Source of the DNA: an uncultured bacterium
GTDB taxonomy: Bacteria; Verrucomicrobiota; Lentisphaeria; Victivallales; UBA1829
Direction of reading: 5' to 3'
NCBI GenBank assembly: GCA_900548385.1
Contig: URKJ01000025.1
Span: 1-64,000, forward strand
DNA: 64,000 nucleotides
Part shown: piece by piece, positions 21,011 through 30,268 of the stretch
Layout of the letters: every line of letters begins with the position of its first letter
Position numbering within the stretch: position 1 is the first letter of the stretch
Notes under the pieces: model-generated
Databases searched by the model: none
Told to the model about the DNA's origin: nothing
Seen by the model: only the letters and a program-made list of their open reading frames with translations
Program-made: the position numbers and the translations under genes

Positions 21011-23959
21011 TTATTTTGTTTCCTTTTTTACAATGGTGAAGTTGCAGCGGTTCCGGTACAGTTCCGGTTTTCCCGAAAGAGTGTTTTCTTCCTGTTTTTT
21101 CCCGCAGGAGTAATTGTTGATTTTTATGTCGAAACCGAGATAATCGCCGGTTCGCAGGGGAAAGGTTAGATCGAAACTGTAACCGGTACTGGAATGTTTC
21201 ACGTCAAGTTCTGCTTTGCTGTCGGCAAAAGGACCGAGCGATGAGAACTGTTGCTTCGCATAAGGGGTTATGAACAGCCGGAAATTTCCATTTGTGTAGT
21301 TCTGCGGATGACGCATCGGGGTAATTTCCGGCGCCGGATCGAAAAACAATTCAACCGAATCGGTTTCCCACGGTTTTGCATTTTCGGGCGTTCCCGGTCT
21401 GTCAGCATCGGCTACATTCATCTGGAGGCGAATCTTTTCCCCGTCAAAATGAATGGAGCCTCTGGCGTTTTTCATTTGAAATTCCTTTGCGTTTACAAGT
21501 TCGCGGTTATTGATGACGGTGACCGGAACGGAAATGGTCCGGCCGTTTGCCGCAATTTGAATGGCTGCCTTGTCAGGACGGGTTTTGTCTGTGATGAGCG
21601 GCAGGCGTACAGCGGTTATTCCTCCGGGAGAAAGAGTGAAACGGACCGGTTTCTCTGCCGCAGGAGAACCGGACAGACCGACAATGCCGCTTTGTGGTTT
21701 GCCGGTTGTATTGTATAAGGTAATCAGGAGGAGATTACCGATACGGCGAGCGACCGGTGCGCAGAAGATCGGCTGTTCCAACCTGGGCGCCAGAGCTTTC
21801 AGCCTTGCCCGGAATTCCCTGTCGCCGAGTTTGCCGGGTTTCAGATAGAATGGAGCATCTCCAAGCTCCTTTCGACCGGGAGGAAGCGGATTGCCGAAAA
21901 TATCATATACTTCAAAGCCGGAGAGGTCGGCGGAAAGCCCTTTGACCTTGAGATAGTTCCAGATCGCGGCAACCGCTCTGCCGTCTTTTTTATAGACATA
22001 GCAGATTCCTCCGTGAGGATAACGGAATTTATCAAGGACTTTTGCTCCTTCAAAAAATCTTGCCAAAGCATTGTAGGCGACGAAATTTTCCGAAGGGATC
22101 AGTTCCTGAAAATTCTTCGAATTGATCATGTTCGGTGTAAGCATTCGTTTCCATAAATATTCTCCGGGTATGGCAATAGATTGTACCGCACCTTCACCGA
22201 GGTCGACGAGAAAGCGCCATGCCACATGATGCGGCTGACAGAGAATTTCCTCATAGGTGTCGTGCTTGGCGTTGTGGTCGATCAGGTAATAAAGCTCGGT
22301 GTTCCACAAGGGGAGGGGACGGTGGGGAGCCAGATTTTTCCGGAGATCGGCAATGTATTTGTCCGCCGGATAAATGGCTCCGAGCTCGCGTCCGCCGTAA
22401 GGATGAAAGCTTGCTGCATCGACATATTGGAGACCGCCGAGCTTGATGCACTGATCCATCCACGGACGTGCAGCTGCATTGAAATCGCTGGTCAGACAGA
22501 ATCCGGTGATTTGGGCATCCGGTTGAGCACTGCGGATTGCCCGTTCGGCGATTTTCAGATATTTTATGTATGCTTCGGGGGAGAGATACAGATTCGGCTC
22601 GTTGGTGATTTCATAGACGGGAACCCGTCCGTTGATATGCTTTACCGTCTTGTGGATATAATTTTCAAATGCATCTTCTGGAGGAAGCAGAATACGTCCA
22701 TGGAAAGGTTTCCGGCAGTTGGGCGGATTGTTTTTCACGCGTTCCGCGAGCGGCATTGCCCACGGGGGCAGGCTCTGGTTTTGCCAGCGGGAGCGGATGT
22801 CGTTTTCGATGAAGCAGTTCCCTAAGACCGGAAACAGAGTGATGTTGTTCTTTGCGTACAGTTCCAGCTGGCGGTCGAGATGGGTGAAATTGAACGTTCC
22901 TTTTTCCCATTCAACGGCAGGCCAGTCCACACCGCGGACTCCGCCGTCGTGATCGCGCAGAATCCGGCATCCACTTTTGCTCAACAGTTCAATGTGTTTG
23001 CCGAACGGTGCATTGAAGCACTGGTACGAAGGATATTTCGTTTGGGGGTACTGCCGGAAATAGAGCCCCCCGTTGAAGCTGACGGTGTAGTCTTTGGTAA
23101 TATCCACGGGCTTGGCCTCATAGAGACCGATCACCGAGTAGAAACCGTCATGCGCGATCAGGTTTTTTCCCGTGGTCACAACTCTTACGGCTCCGAAGCG
23201 TTCCGGCGCTGTCCGGAAAGGGTACTCCATCGTTTTTCCGGGCGGAAGATTAACCGCGATTTCTCGGAGGAAAAGAGTTTTTCTGCTGTATTCGTCGATT
23301 CCGCGGACGGTAACTGTTTCCTTATAATCTTTGCCGGTCGGATTGAAAACTTTCAGGATAAGTCCGACCTCTTTTTCCGTTCCCAGGGTGTAGAGATGGC
23401 TATTTGGAACGGCTGCTGCTTCGACCGTTTCCGATTTTGCCGCAGAGCCGGTAATTTTCAACCCGTCGAACCATAGTGTGTTGGAACCTGCCTCGTCATG
23501 TCTGCCGGGACGGATCAGGAGGTGATAGTATCCGGCTTTTTGTGTTTTGAACTTTTTTGTGAATTTTTTCCATCCGACTCCGGTATTTACCACAATGCTT
23601 TCCGCAGACCATTGCGGATCGACCTTGAAGATTCCCAAATAGACCTTTTCTCCGGCTGCTGCACTTCTGATTTTTCCTTCAAAATGATAAACCGTATCCG
23701 CCTGAAGCAGGAATTCTTTGGAAAAAATGTTATAGTTTTCTTTGTAAGGATTCTCCAGCTTCAGCGAGTTCTTGCCGTGTCCGGGGGCTCCTGGATAAAG
23801 TTTGAGCGGGATGAAATCAAGACCGGGATTCGTATCGGTTCGCAAGTGGCGGATCAGAGCGAATCCATCCGTTCCGAGTTCGAACGAGCCGTTGAACGGC
23901 AATGCCGAAACACTGATGCTTATGCCTAGAAGCATCAGTAATAATCTATAATGCGTCAT
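21011..23959 (-). CDS. secreted clan GH-A glycoside hydrolase (GH39-like) with CBMs
   Basis: This 982-residue protein starts at 23959 (AAGGAAAAAGAAA upstream; the open frame extends further but overlaps the previous gene). It has a signal peptide (LLLMLLGISISVSA) and an N-terminal CBM4/9-like module (about 20-190), then a linker Ig-like domain. The TIM barrel has the acid/base in YEITNEPN (E454) and the nucleophile in LWNTELYYL (E555), the clan A arrangement. A C-terminal CBM9-type module follows (ARGSIHFDGEKIRLQMNVAD ... DSVELFFDP). Family 39 or a close relative is the best guess. Operon partners are an alginate-lyase-family enzyme and a prepilin-like protein, pointing to an acidic or sulfated polysaccharide. 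Confidence 0.86.
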   Translation of the reverse strand: MTHYRLLLMLLGISISVSALPFNGSFELGTDGFALIRHLRTDTNPGLDFIPLKLYPGAPGHGKNSLKLENPYKENYNIFSKEFLLQADTVYHFEGKIRSAAAGEKVYLGIFKVDPQWSAESIVVNTGVGWKKFTKKFKTQKAGYYHLLIRPGRHDEAGSNTLWFDGLKITGSAAKSETVEAAAVPNSHLYTLGTEKEVGLILKVFNPTGKDYKETVTVRGIDEYSRKTLFLREIAVNLPPGKTMEYPFRTAPERFGAVRVVTTGKNLIAHDGFYSVIGLYEAKPVDITKDYTVSFNGGLYFRQYPQTKYPSYQCFNAPFGKHIELLSKSGCRILRDHDGGVRGVDWPAVEWEKGTFNFTHLDRQLELYAKNNITLFPVLGNCFIENDIRSRWQNQSLPPWAMPLAERVKNNPPNCRKPFHGRILLPPEDAFENYIHKTVKHINGRVPVYEITNEPNLYLSPEAYIKYLKIAERAIRSAQPDAQITGFCLTSDFNAAARPWMDQCIKLGGLQYVDAASFHPYGGRELGAIYPADKYIADLRKNLAPHRPLPLWNTELYYLIDHNAKHDTYEEILCQPHHVAWRFLVDLGEGAVQSIAIPGEYLWKRMLTPNMINSKNFQELIPSENFVAYNALARFFEGAKVLDKFRYPHGGICYVYKKDGRAVAAIWNYLKVKGLSADLSGFEVYDIFGNPLPPGRKELGDAPFYLKPGKLGDREFRARLKALAPRLEQPIFCAPVARRIGNLLLITLYNTTGKPQSGIVGLSGSPAAEKPVRFTLSPGGITAVRLPLITDKTRPDKAAIQIAANGRTISVPVTVINNRELVNAKEFQMKNARGSIHFDGEKIRLQMNVADADRPGTPENAKPWETDSVELFFDPAPEITPMRHPQNYTNGNFRLFITPYAKQQFSSLGPFADSKAELDVKHSSTGYSFDLTFPLRTGDYLGFDIKINNYSCGKKQEENTLSGKPELYRNRCNFTIVKKETK

Positions 23960-23984
23960 TTTCTTTTTCCTTGTTTTTTTTGTT

Positions 23985-24779
23985 TTATTCCCAATACATG
24001 CCGGAGCCGTCCGGAATAAATATTTCCCGAAATTTTTTATCACTGAAATGCAGAAAGTTAAGCGTTTCGACATGAGAGTCGACAAAAAGCAGATTATCGC
24101 GGTTGAGATGACGGGCTGCCAGCCATTCCGCTGAAACTGTCACGTTATGATAATGGCGGGCATTGTTTGTGTCTTTGAAGACGCTATTGTTTGAATGATT
24201 GATGTTGGAGACATCCCAGCAGGTCCCGGCTCCGGAGGGGCGGCGGCACCTGCTTAATTTTTTGAAAGAATATTTGTACATTCCCGTACTATTGTCCTTG
24301 TAGCCGCCGTAACGCAGATTCCAGGTAAGATTGGTAACGGGATACCCCTGGTTGGAATTGGAACCATCATGCCGGAACAGATCTTCCGGTTTCCCTCCGG
24401 GGCAGATGAAGATGGATTTTTCTGTGTTTTTAGCCAGTTCAAAATCGCGTCCGGTCGCATACGGGTGTATCCGGGTGATCCAGTTGAGCTCGTAATTCAT
24501 CGGGGCGGAACCCCAGGCACTCAGTGTTGCCGGAGGCCACCAGTCGTCGTAATCCGCAGCATACGCTAACGCACCGGTACCGATTTGTTTGAGATTGCTG
24601 ACACAGGAGATCGCCCGTGCTTTGTCGCGTCCTCTGTTCAGAGCCGGAAGCAGAATACCGGCAAGAATTGCTATAATAGCAATAACAATGAGAAGTTCTG
24701 TAAGGGTGAAATATAATATTTTGTTTTTGAAGTATGGAAAATGCTGTGTCCGGAAGGATGGACCGTGCGTTGTTTTCAT
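23985..24779 (-). CDS. prepilin-like protein with type II pseudopilin N-terminus
   Basis: This 264-residue protein has a 23-residue basic leader followed by FTLTELLIVIAIIAILAGIL and LLPALNRGRDKA. Shared family features are ISCVSNLKQIG...YAADYDDWWPP, FICPGGKP, and a late RHLNRDNLLFVDSHVETL. Residue -1 is Tyr rather than Gly. AGAGG lies 7 bases before the ATG at 24779. It sits between the alginate-lyase-family gene and the GH39-like gene in one operon. The role is inferred to be an envelope-anchored or secretion-linked partner of these enzymes. Confidence 0.88.
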   Translation of the reverse strand: MKTTHGPSFRTQHFPYFKNKILYFTLTELLIVIAIIAILAGILLPALNRGRDKARAISCVSNLKQIGTGALAYAADYDDWWPPATLSAWGSAPMNYELNWITRIHPYATGRDFELAKNTEKSIFICPGGKPEDLFRHDGSNSNQGYPVTNLTWNLRYGGYKDNSTGMYKYSFKKLSRCRRPSGAGTCWDVSNINHSNNSVFKDTNNARHYHNVTVSAEWLAARHLNRDNLLFVDSHVETLNFLHFSDKKFREIFIPDGSGMYWE

Positions 24780-24827
24780 GATTGAACCTCTTTCTTTTTG
24801 CGGTTTTTGCATACCTTGCTTTTACCG

Positions 24828-25904
24828 TCAATGTCCGGACGGGATGCAGAACAGCAGATCTGCCGCATGTGCACCGGGATAGTCCGTCAATACGTCGTAT
24901 GTTTCCTCCAGATCATTTACCATCGAACAGAGCTGAATGAATTCTGTTTCGTCGCTGGCTGCGATCTGCCGGAAGGGCCATTTCTGCTTTTTGCAGAGAT
25001 ACGGTGCAAGGTAATGGAATGCGCACTTGATTCCTTCGTCCCAAAGATGGATGCCCCATTGTCTGGCGTAAGCGTTGATCCGCATCAGCGAAAGCAGATT
25101 GAAACAGCTGTAGCTGAGAGAAAGGGTCCGGACGAACTCAAACGGCTGTTCCCCAAGGAATGTGATCTGGTTTTTCATGCGCGGCAAAGTATTTTCCCGG
25201 ATTACTTTGCAGGCGAGTCCTTCCAGATTCAGAAATGCACATATTGCTGTTACCTGTGCATCGTGCCAGTTGCCGTGGTTATTATTCCAGGAGGCTTCTC
25301 TTTGGACAAACGGAGTACTTAAAATCCAAAGCAGGTAGTCTTTGAGCCAGGAACGGAAAGCCTCCGCATTTCCGGCGGTCCATTCCCTGTTTTCCGGAAG
25401 AGAAGCGACCGCTTCGATCAACTGACAGAGAGGGTGGAAGTCTATGATGCCGCCGCCTTCTTCATTGCCGGGTGTCCGTTGTGCATAATTGAGATGAGGC
25501 CGCATATAGGTCTCCGGTTCCAGAAACCAGGTCTTGAGCAGTGTTCCCGCCCGTTCCGAAAAGCGGGTGTCGCCGGAAAGATTTCCTGCTGCGACCAGTA
25601 CCGTTACACGCCGGCAGAAAGCCATCCAGCGGACGATATCGCAAACTTCAAAATCCGGATTGATACAGCCGTCGCGGTAAATCCACGGTCCGTCTGGGTT
25701 TCTGGGATCGGGGAACGAATACTTGGGGATACTGGAGTAGTCGTGAACATCGCCGAACAGCGGTTTTTTCTTTTTTTGCGTGACCGCCAGCGGTTCCAGC
25801 GGCAGATAGGATTCCGCTTCCCGAATCAGCCCCCTTACGAGTTCCGCCGGGAGCGATTGTTTTTTCTTCACCCAATATTCCGGAGTGCAGACATGAAAAC
25901 CCAT
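24828..25904 (-). CDS. alginate-lyase-family polysaccharide lyase (PL5/PL38-like)
   Basis: This 358-residue all-helical protein carries the alginate_lyase family pattern: VHDYSSIPKYSFPDPRNPDG followed by YRDGCINPD, an AQRTPGNEEGGGIIDFHPLC segment, and the catalytic-site SWNNNHGNWHDAQ near residue 205. Such enzymes cleave uronic acid polymers (mannuronan or glucuronan) by beta-elimination. No clear signal peptide is present at the chosen start (MGFHVCTP, with AAAGGAG upstream), so it may work in the cytoplasm or on oligosaccharides. It is second in the operon, directly after the GntR/LacI regulator. The exact substrate is not known. Confidence 0.85.
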   Translation of the reverse strand: MGFHVCTPEYWVKKKQSLPAELVRGLIREAESYLPLEPLAVTQKKKKPLFGDVHDYSSIPKYSFPDPRNPDGPWIYRDGCINPDFEVCDIVRWMAFCRRVTVLVAAGNLSGDTRFSERAGTLLKTWFLEPETYMRPHLNYAQRTPGNEEGGGIIDFHPLCQLIEAVASLPENREWTAGNAEAFRSWLKDYLLWILSTPFVQREASWNNNHGNWHDAQVTAICAFLNLEGLACKVIRENTLPRMKNQITFLGEQPFEFVRTLSLSYSCFNLLSLMRINAYARQWGIHLWDEGIKCAFHYLAPYLCKKQKWPFRQIAASDETEFIQLCSMVNDLEETYDVLTDYPGAHAADLLFCIPSGH

Positions 25905-25919
25905 TTGAGCTCCTTTCTT

Positions 25920-26972
25920 CTATATTTTTGTGGAACGGACGGAAGTTCCGCCGCTTGATTTGCGTTGAATGAAAGTCATCGGTACTTTTACGGAGGCGGG
26001 AGGCTCCGACGGGCGGTCGATCATTTTCAGGAGCAGGGTACAGGCTTCTTCAACCAGAACTTTGTGGTCGAAGGTGGCCGTGGTCAGCGGTACGGTTGAA
26101 CCATAGAGAAATTCCAGATTTTCCAGTCCGGCGACCCCGATGTCTTCCGGGACGCGGAATCCCAGTTTGGATAATTCCTGAATCACTTCGACAGCCAGCT
26201 TATCATTGGGAACGAAAAAAGAGTCCGGGGGCTGCTGTGACTCCATGATCTCCCGGAGTTTCCATCGTGTTTCCGGTTTTCTGATGTGCCATTCCAACGG
26301 TGGGAATGCCTGGAGTCCGGCCTCTTTCATCGCATCATAATAAGCCTGAATTCGGGGGACGAAACTGGCCTGGTTGAATTCTGTGGAGTCGATCGTGATC
26401 ACTCCGGTCCTGCGGTAGCCGTTGCGAATCAGATGATGCATTACGTCCAGGCTCCCCTGGTAAAAATCCGGTGTTACGGACGGTAGTCCGCAGTTGTTGC
26501 CGAGGCTTGTGATGAAGACGCAGGGAATTTTCCGCGCGGTCAGCTGCTCCATCAGCGGCGTGCGCAGAGTAATCAGCGCGCCCGCCAGATTGTCGAGATC
26601 GTGCGTGGGGAGCAGTTCATCCTCCTGCAGTGCGAGATCAATGTATCCGGCTTTGCGGACGGTACGTTGGAAGCAGGTGTAGCGGAGAGCATCTTGCTGA
26701 TCGAGCCGGGTGTTGCCGGGTTTGTCGAAAATATAGGCAAGCAGTTTTTTATCCAGCCGTTTCTGCACATCGCGTGCGACGAACGTTCCGCTTCCTTTGA
26801 AAGTCTCCAGACAGCCGGCGTTTTTCAACGACTGCACCGCCCGGAATGCGATTACATAACTGCAGTTGAATTCCGCGCACATTTCCCGGATTGACGGCAA
26901 TTTTTCGCCGGCAGCATATTTCCCTGTTTTCAGCCGCTGCAGAAGCTCGTCTTCCACTTTCCGTACCAACAT
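25920..26972 (-). CDS. GntR-HTH / LacI-type sensor transcriptional regulator
   Basis: This is a 350-residue chimera of the AraR/GntR-LacI type. Residues 1-70 form a GntR winged helix (LLQRLKTGKYAAGEKLPSIREMCAEF ... AVQSLKNAGCLETFKGSGTFV). Residues 75-340 form a periplasmic-binding-like sensor (YRRTGVITIDS, PDSFFVPNDKLAVEVIQEL, VPEDIGVAGLENL), which binds a sugar in the cytoplasm. AAAGG precedes the ATG. It is the first gene of its own operon, ahead of the alginate-lyase-family, prepilin-like, GH39-like and CBM genes, so it is co-transcribed with its targets. The promoter at 27017-27044 is consensus-perfect. Confidence 0.92.
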   Translation of the reverse strand: MLVRKVEDELLQRLKTGKYAAGEKLPSIREMCAEFNCSYVIAFRAVQSLKNAGCLETFKGSGTFVARDVQKRLDKKLLAYIFDKPGNTRLDQQDALRYTCFQRTVRKAGYIDLALQEDELLPTHDLDNLAGALITLRTPLMEQLTARKIPCVFITSLGNNCGLPSVTPDFYQGSLDVMHHLIRNGYRRTGVITIDSTEFNQASFVPRIQAYYDAMKEAGLQAFPPLEWHIRKPETRWKLREIMESQQPPDSFFVPNDKLAVEVIQELSKLGFRVPEDIGVAGLENLEFLYGSTVPLTTATFDHKVLVEEACTLLLKMIDRPSEPPASVKVPMTFIQRKSSGGTSVRSTKI

Positions 26973-27008
26973 GATTCATTACCTTTGAGTATATTTATGT
27001 TATATCAC

Positions 27009-27044
27009 TTGACTAAATTATAATACATTTTTGAAAATTGTCAA
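27009..27044 (-). promoter_or_regulatory. perfect sigma-70 promoter of the alginate-lyase operon, with flanking TTGAC arms
   Basis: On the minus strand, TTGACA (27039-27044) and TATAAT (27017-27022) are 16 bases apart. TTGAC at 27009-27013 and GTCAA at 27040-27044 form inverted arms around the -10 region and could be the operator of the GntR/LacI regulator. Confidence 0.7.
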
Positions 27045-27226
27045 TAGGAAAAAGAAAAAAATCCGGAATTTTTTCTGGAATATAATCCGGATCGGTTCAT
27101 TCTTTTTATAACTGGATCGCTGAATTTTGATTTCTTCCAGCAAAATCAGTTTTTCCAAAAATTACGCTTCCTCAAATACGGTAATGCGTCATATCACTGA
27201 CGGACGGAGCAAATCGAAGCCATACA

Positions 27227-27571
27227 TCAGCATGATGCCCACGATGCATGCAGAAATGCACAGACGATGAATACCATTCCCGCAACCGGAAGACAGATTG
27301 CTTTCCAGAAACGCTTGTTGCGGAAAAACAACGGAATCTCCGGTCTTTTCCGGATCCTGAAATATCCGATCAGCTCAATCAGCGTGACAGTCAGAAACAG
27401 AGGCAGCAGAAGCTCCACGCCGGAAGAGCCGTAACTCACGCTCAAAGGCCAGATACTGCCCAGCAAGGCAAGTTCACCGAAATCCAACCACGACGGACGA
27501 ATCAGTGCCAAAATGACAAATGCCGCCATCCCAACTGAAAAAACAACGGAACAGAGCAGATAGACTTCCAT
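27227..27571 (-). CDS. small membrane protein paired with an LRR protein
   Basis: This 114-residue protein is mostly hydrophobic with about three membrane segments (residues 3-24, 30-66 as one or two, and 89-110) and a short basic loop FRIRKRPEIPLFFRNKRF. No family is recognised. The start codon directly abuts the stop of the LRR-protein gene (TGA then ATG), with GAGGAA as ribosome site inside the upstream gene, so the two are translated together. The pair may form a membrane complex. Confidence 0.7.
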   Translation of the reverse strand: MEVYLLCSVVFSVGMAAFVILALIRPSWLDFGELALLGSIWPLSVSYGSSGVELLLPLFLTVTLIELIGYFRIRKRPEIPLFFRNKRFWKAICLPVAGMVFIVCAFLHASWASC

Positions 27572-28708
27572 TCAGCGTTCCTCCTTCCGCTTTCTCTTCC
27601 GGATGAAAAACTGATAAACGGCGACCCAACCTCCGGTCAGAATGAGTCCGGTGATGTAGAAAGTCCAGATCACCATCGGGGTTTCCAAAAATTCCGGTGT
27701 GCAGTAAACCGTTGCCTGCGGCGGCAGCCCGTCCGGCAGTCCCCAGCGCGTCGCGGGAAGATTGTCCAGCGTCAACTCCTGAATCGAAGAACCGGTGAGA
27801 GCGGAGAAATCGGAAAGACGCGGCAAACGGCGCAATTCCAGTTCTCGTATGGAAATGCTCTCCAGCCCGTCGAGATTTTCAAGTTCCAGATTGCTCAGGG
27901 ACAGTTTCTTCAACCGGGGCGCTTCCGGAAGCCGGAGCGTTTTTCCGCCGATTCCGCTCAGACGAAGTGTCTCAAGATTGGGGAAGCGCAGGCACGCCAG
28001 CCGTTCAAAATTCCAGATTCCGCCGGGGCGCGGGCGGCTCAACTTCCGGGGGGCTGCGGTTTCGTACGCAAAACCTCTACCGGTGTCAAAGGTGAGGCTT
28101 TTCAGTGATTCATGACGAAAGACCGGGAACTCGCGCAGGCGTGGCGCGGACAGCTGCAGCGAGCTGACCGGAGCATCGGGAGAGAGCAGAAGCCGTTCCA
28201 GTTCCGGTGCGTTGCAGATGACAAGTCTGTTCAGATTGGGGATCCCGCGCAGATCCAGTTCTTTCCCGTGCAGGATGTTGATGTTCAGGGTTTCCAGTTC
28301 CGGGAAGTTTCTGCCGTTCAATTCCTCTGCATCAAGTTCGCCCCAGTAGTTTCCGGAGATCGTTCTCAGCCGGTCGGCGGGCAGAAGCCTGAGATTTTTC
28401 ACTTTTCCGCGCGAAAAGGCGAAGCTGTCCAGATGAAACTTCTGGAGCGGTGCAAGATCGACCGCCGAAAGCGGTGTATTGCAAATCTGATCGACGGAAA
28501 TGCTTCGATATCCCAGATCCGGCAGGTCGGGAATCCGGATATGACTGCCATCGCAGCAGATTTCCAGCGAATCGTATTTTCCGGAATCCCATTCCGAGCG
28601 CAACCGGATCAGTGCATCCGTCCGATTCAGATACAGCCGGTAGTCATCGCCATACAGCGCTATACAGAAAACGAAAAGAATCAGAACCTGCAGAAAATTT
28701 CTTTTCAT
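27572..28708 (-). CDS. exported leucine-rich-repeat protein with C-terminal membrane anchor
   Basis: This 378-residue protein has a signal peptide (LQVLILFVFCIALYGDD), irregular leucine-rich repeats over about residues 75-330 (for example FPNLETLRLSGIGGKTLRLP, LKKLSLSNLELENLDGLES and SIRELELRRLPRLSD), and one transmembrane helix near the C-terminus (WTFYITGLILTGGWVAVYQFF) followed by RKRKRKEER. The repeats would face the periplasm. The ATG at 28708 is chosen for AAGGAG, 9 bases upstream. It is followed without a gap by a small membrane protein. The ligand is unknown. Confidence 0.8.
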   Translation of the reverse strand: MKRNFLQVLILFVFCIALYGDDYRLYLNRTDALIRLRSEWDSGKYDSLEICCDGSHIRIPDLPDLGYRSISVDQICNTPLSAVDLAPLQKFHLDSFAFSRGKVKNLRLLPADRLRTISGNYWGELDAEELNGRNFPELETLNINILHGKELDLRGIPNLNRLVICNAPELERLLLSPDAPVSSLQLSAPRLREFPVFRHESLKSLTFDTGRGFAYETAAPRKLSRPRPGGIWNFERLACLRFPNLETLRLSGIGGKTLRLPEAPRLKKLSLSNLELENLDGLESISIRELELRRLPRLSDFSALTGSSIQELTLDNLPATRWGLPDGLPPQATVYCTPEFLETPMVIWTFYITGLILTGGWVAVYQFFIRKRKRKEER

Positions 28709-29138
28709 GTGTATTCGTCTCCTTTTCAATGCTTGAAATTATTATTCATCCTGTGGCGGAAATCGCAATTCGGCAAATGGCAGAATGGAATAATTATTGC
28801 TTTTGCAATATAACGTTCCGATATCTCTTTTGCAAGCAGAATTTTTTTTCGTTTGCAAGTAGAACTTTGTGCGAATATTTTTACGGAATTCAATCTGCCG
28901 GGTACGCATTGTGCAGAAACGCCCGGTCTTTGAAATGTACCGCACATTGCCGTTTGACATAACAGGAGAAGCAATGTGCAGAGACAGGTGGGACGGAGCG
29001 GAGCAGATAGAATTCTTTCGGTATATGGTTGAAAGAGTATCCCTTGCGACGAATACAGGAAATTTGCAGAGGATACTGGCAGTCAGGAAACTTTTATGGA
29101 GTAAAATCGGGAAAAAACGGATTTTTTCAAAATGCCTA
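28709..29138. other. intergenic, nothing recognised
   Basis: This is the region between the divergent LRR-protein and LacI-type genes. Open frames here lack ribosome sites and family features. The promoter for the LacI-type gene begins at 29139. Confidence 0.5.
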
Positions 29139-29167
29139 TTGACAAAAATCAGCTTTTGGTGTATAAT
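29139..29167 (+). promoter_or_regulatory. perfect sigma-70 promoter of the LacI/GH50-like locus
   Basis: TTGACA (29139-29144) and TATAAT (29162-29167) are separated by exactly 17 bases, the full consensus. The LacI-type start codon follows 53 bases after the -10 box. Confidence 0.82.
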
Positions 29168-29173
29168 TTAAAT

Positions 29174-29193
29174 ATGATTCACCGCTGAATCAT
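29174..29193. promoter_or_regulatory. 20-bp palindromic operator of the LacI-type regulator
   Basis: ATGATTCACCGCTGAATCAT is a perfect palindrome in its 8-bp arms with a 4-base centre. It begins 7 bases after the -10 box, so a bound repressor would block initiation. This is a typical LacI-family autoregulatory position. Confidence 0.7.
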
Positions 29194-29220
29194 GATTAAA
29201 ATCAGATCGGAGGCGTCGGA

Positions 29221-30243
29221 ATGAGAGTGACATTGAGCGAGGTTGCGAAAAAAGCAGGAGTTTCCGTGGCGACGGCGGCAAAGGTGATTTCCGGAAACAA
29301 GGGCAATATCCGCGTCAGCGAAAAGACACGGGAAAAAATCCGCATGGCCGCGGCGGAAATGAATTACCGCCCGAATTATAATGCTCAGCGGCTCGCCGGA
29401 CGTGCAAGCAAGGTGATCGGGATTCTGATTGAGAAAAACGCGTCCGGACCGTTGTTTCAGATGCTCGGAGAGATCGAACGGGAGGCCGCGGAATACGGTT
29501 ATCGCTGCATGATCGGCGAATTTAAAAAAGAGGTCCGGCTGCAGCGGGAGCAGTATGATATTTTCATGCAGCATGGAGTGGATGGTGTGATCTGTATGCC
29601 CAGCGACTATCTGGAAGATTCCCCGGAGTTTCAGCAGGCGTTTGCCGGGGTGTTGGGAAACACCGTTTTTGTGGATAATCCCTGTCTGCCCGGTTCGGCG
29701 TATATTCATGTGGACCGGAAAGCGGCGATACGGAACGTTGTCCGGCATTTGTATGAACGGGGAGCCAGACGGATCGCACAGTTTCGCGGCAATGTGCCGT
29801 ACCGCACTTCCGTCGAGCGTCGCGACGGGTATTTGCAGGCGATGGCGGAGCTCGGTTTTTCCGTGGAAGACACCTTTCTCATTGAAATTGAACCGCATTT
29901 TACGGGACCGGAAACGATGGCGGATGCGGAACGGGTTGTCCGGGAGTACATCATACCGGGAAAGATCGACGCGGTGACGGCTTCCAACGATCTTTATGCG
30001 GCGGCTCTGCTGAACCGGCTTCATGCCGCCGGGTTGCGCGTTCCGGAAGATGTGAGGGTGGTCGGATATAATAACAGCGATTACACTTATTGTACGCAGC
30101 CGCCGCTGACGAGCGTTGACGACAATGTCCGCCGGCAGGCAAAGGCGGTTGTCGCTCTGCTGCTGCGGAAGCTGGAGGATCACGCAGTACAGGGTGAATA
30201 TGAACGGATCATTCCGGATCTGGTTGTCCGGGAATCAACATGA
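29221..30243 (+). CDS. LacI-family transcriptional regulator
   Basis: This 340-residue repressor has an N-terminal HTH (VTLSEVAKKAGVSVATAAKVISG, then the hinge NYRPNYNAQRLAGR) and a sugar-binding sensor domain with VIGILIEKN, VDGVICMPSDY, a substrate-loop ERRDGYLQAM, DAVTASNDLYAAALLNRL and VPEDVRVVGYNN. It has the normal length and a GGAGG site. It is the first gene of a locus with a GH50-like enzyme and a prepilin-like gene, transcribed in the same direction. A palindrome lies between promoter and start codon. The inducer is not known. Confidence 0.94.
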   Translation: MRVTLSEVAKKAGVSVATAAKVISGNKGNIRVSEKTREKIRMAAAEMNYRPNYNAQRLAGRASKVIGILIEKNASGPLFQMLGEIEREAAEYGYRCMIGEFKKEVRLQREQYDIFMQHGVDGVICMPSDYLEDSPEFQQAFAGVLGNTVFVDNPCLPGSAYIHVDRKAAIRNVVRHLYERGARRIAQFRGNVPYRTSVERRDGYLQAMAELGFSVEDTFLIEIEPHFTGPETMADAERVVREYIIPGKIDAVTASNDLYAAALLNRLHAAGLRVPEDVRVVGYNNSDYTYCTQPPLTSVDDNVRRQAKAVVALLLRKLEDHAVQGEYERIIPDLVVREST

Positions 30244-30268
30244 AAATAATAATGAAATGAGGTGAAAT

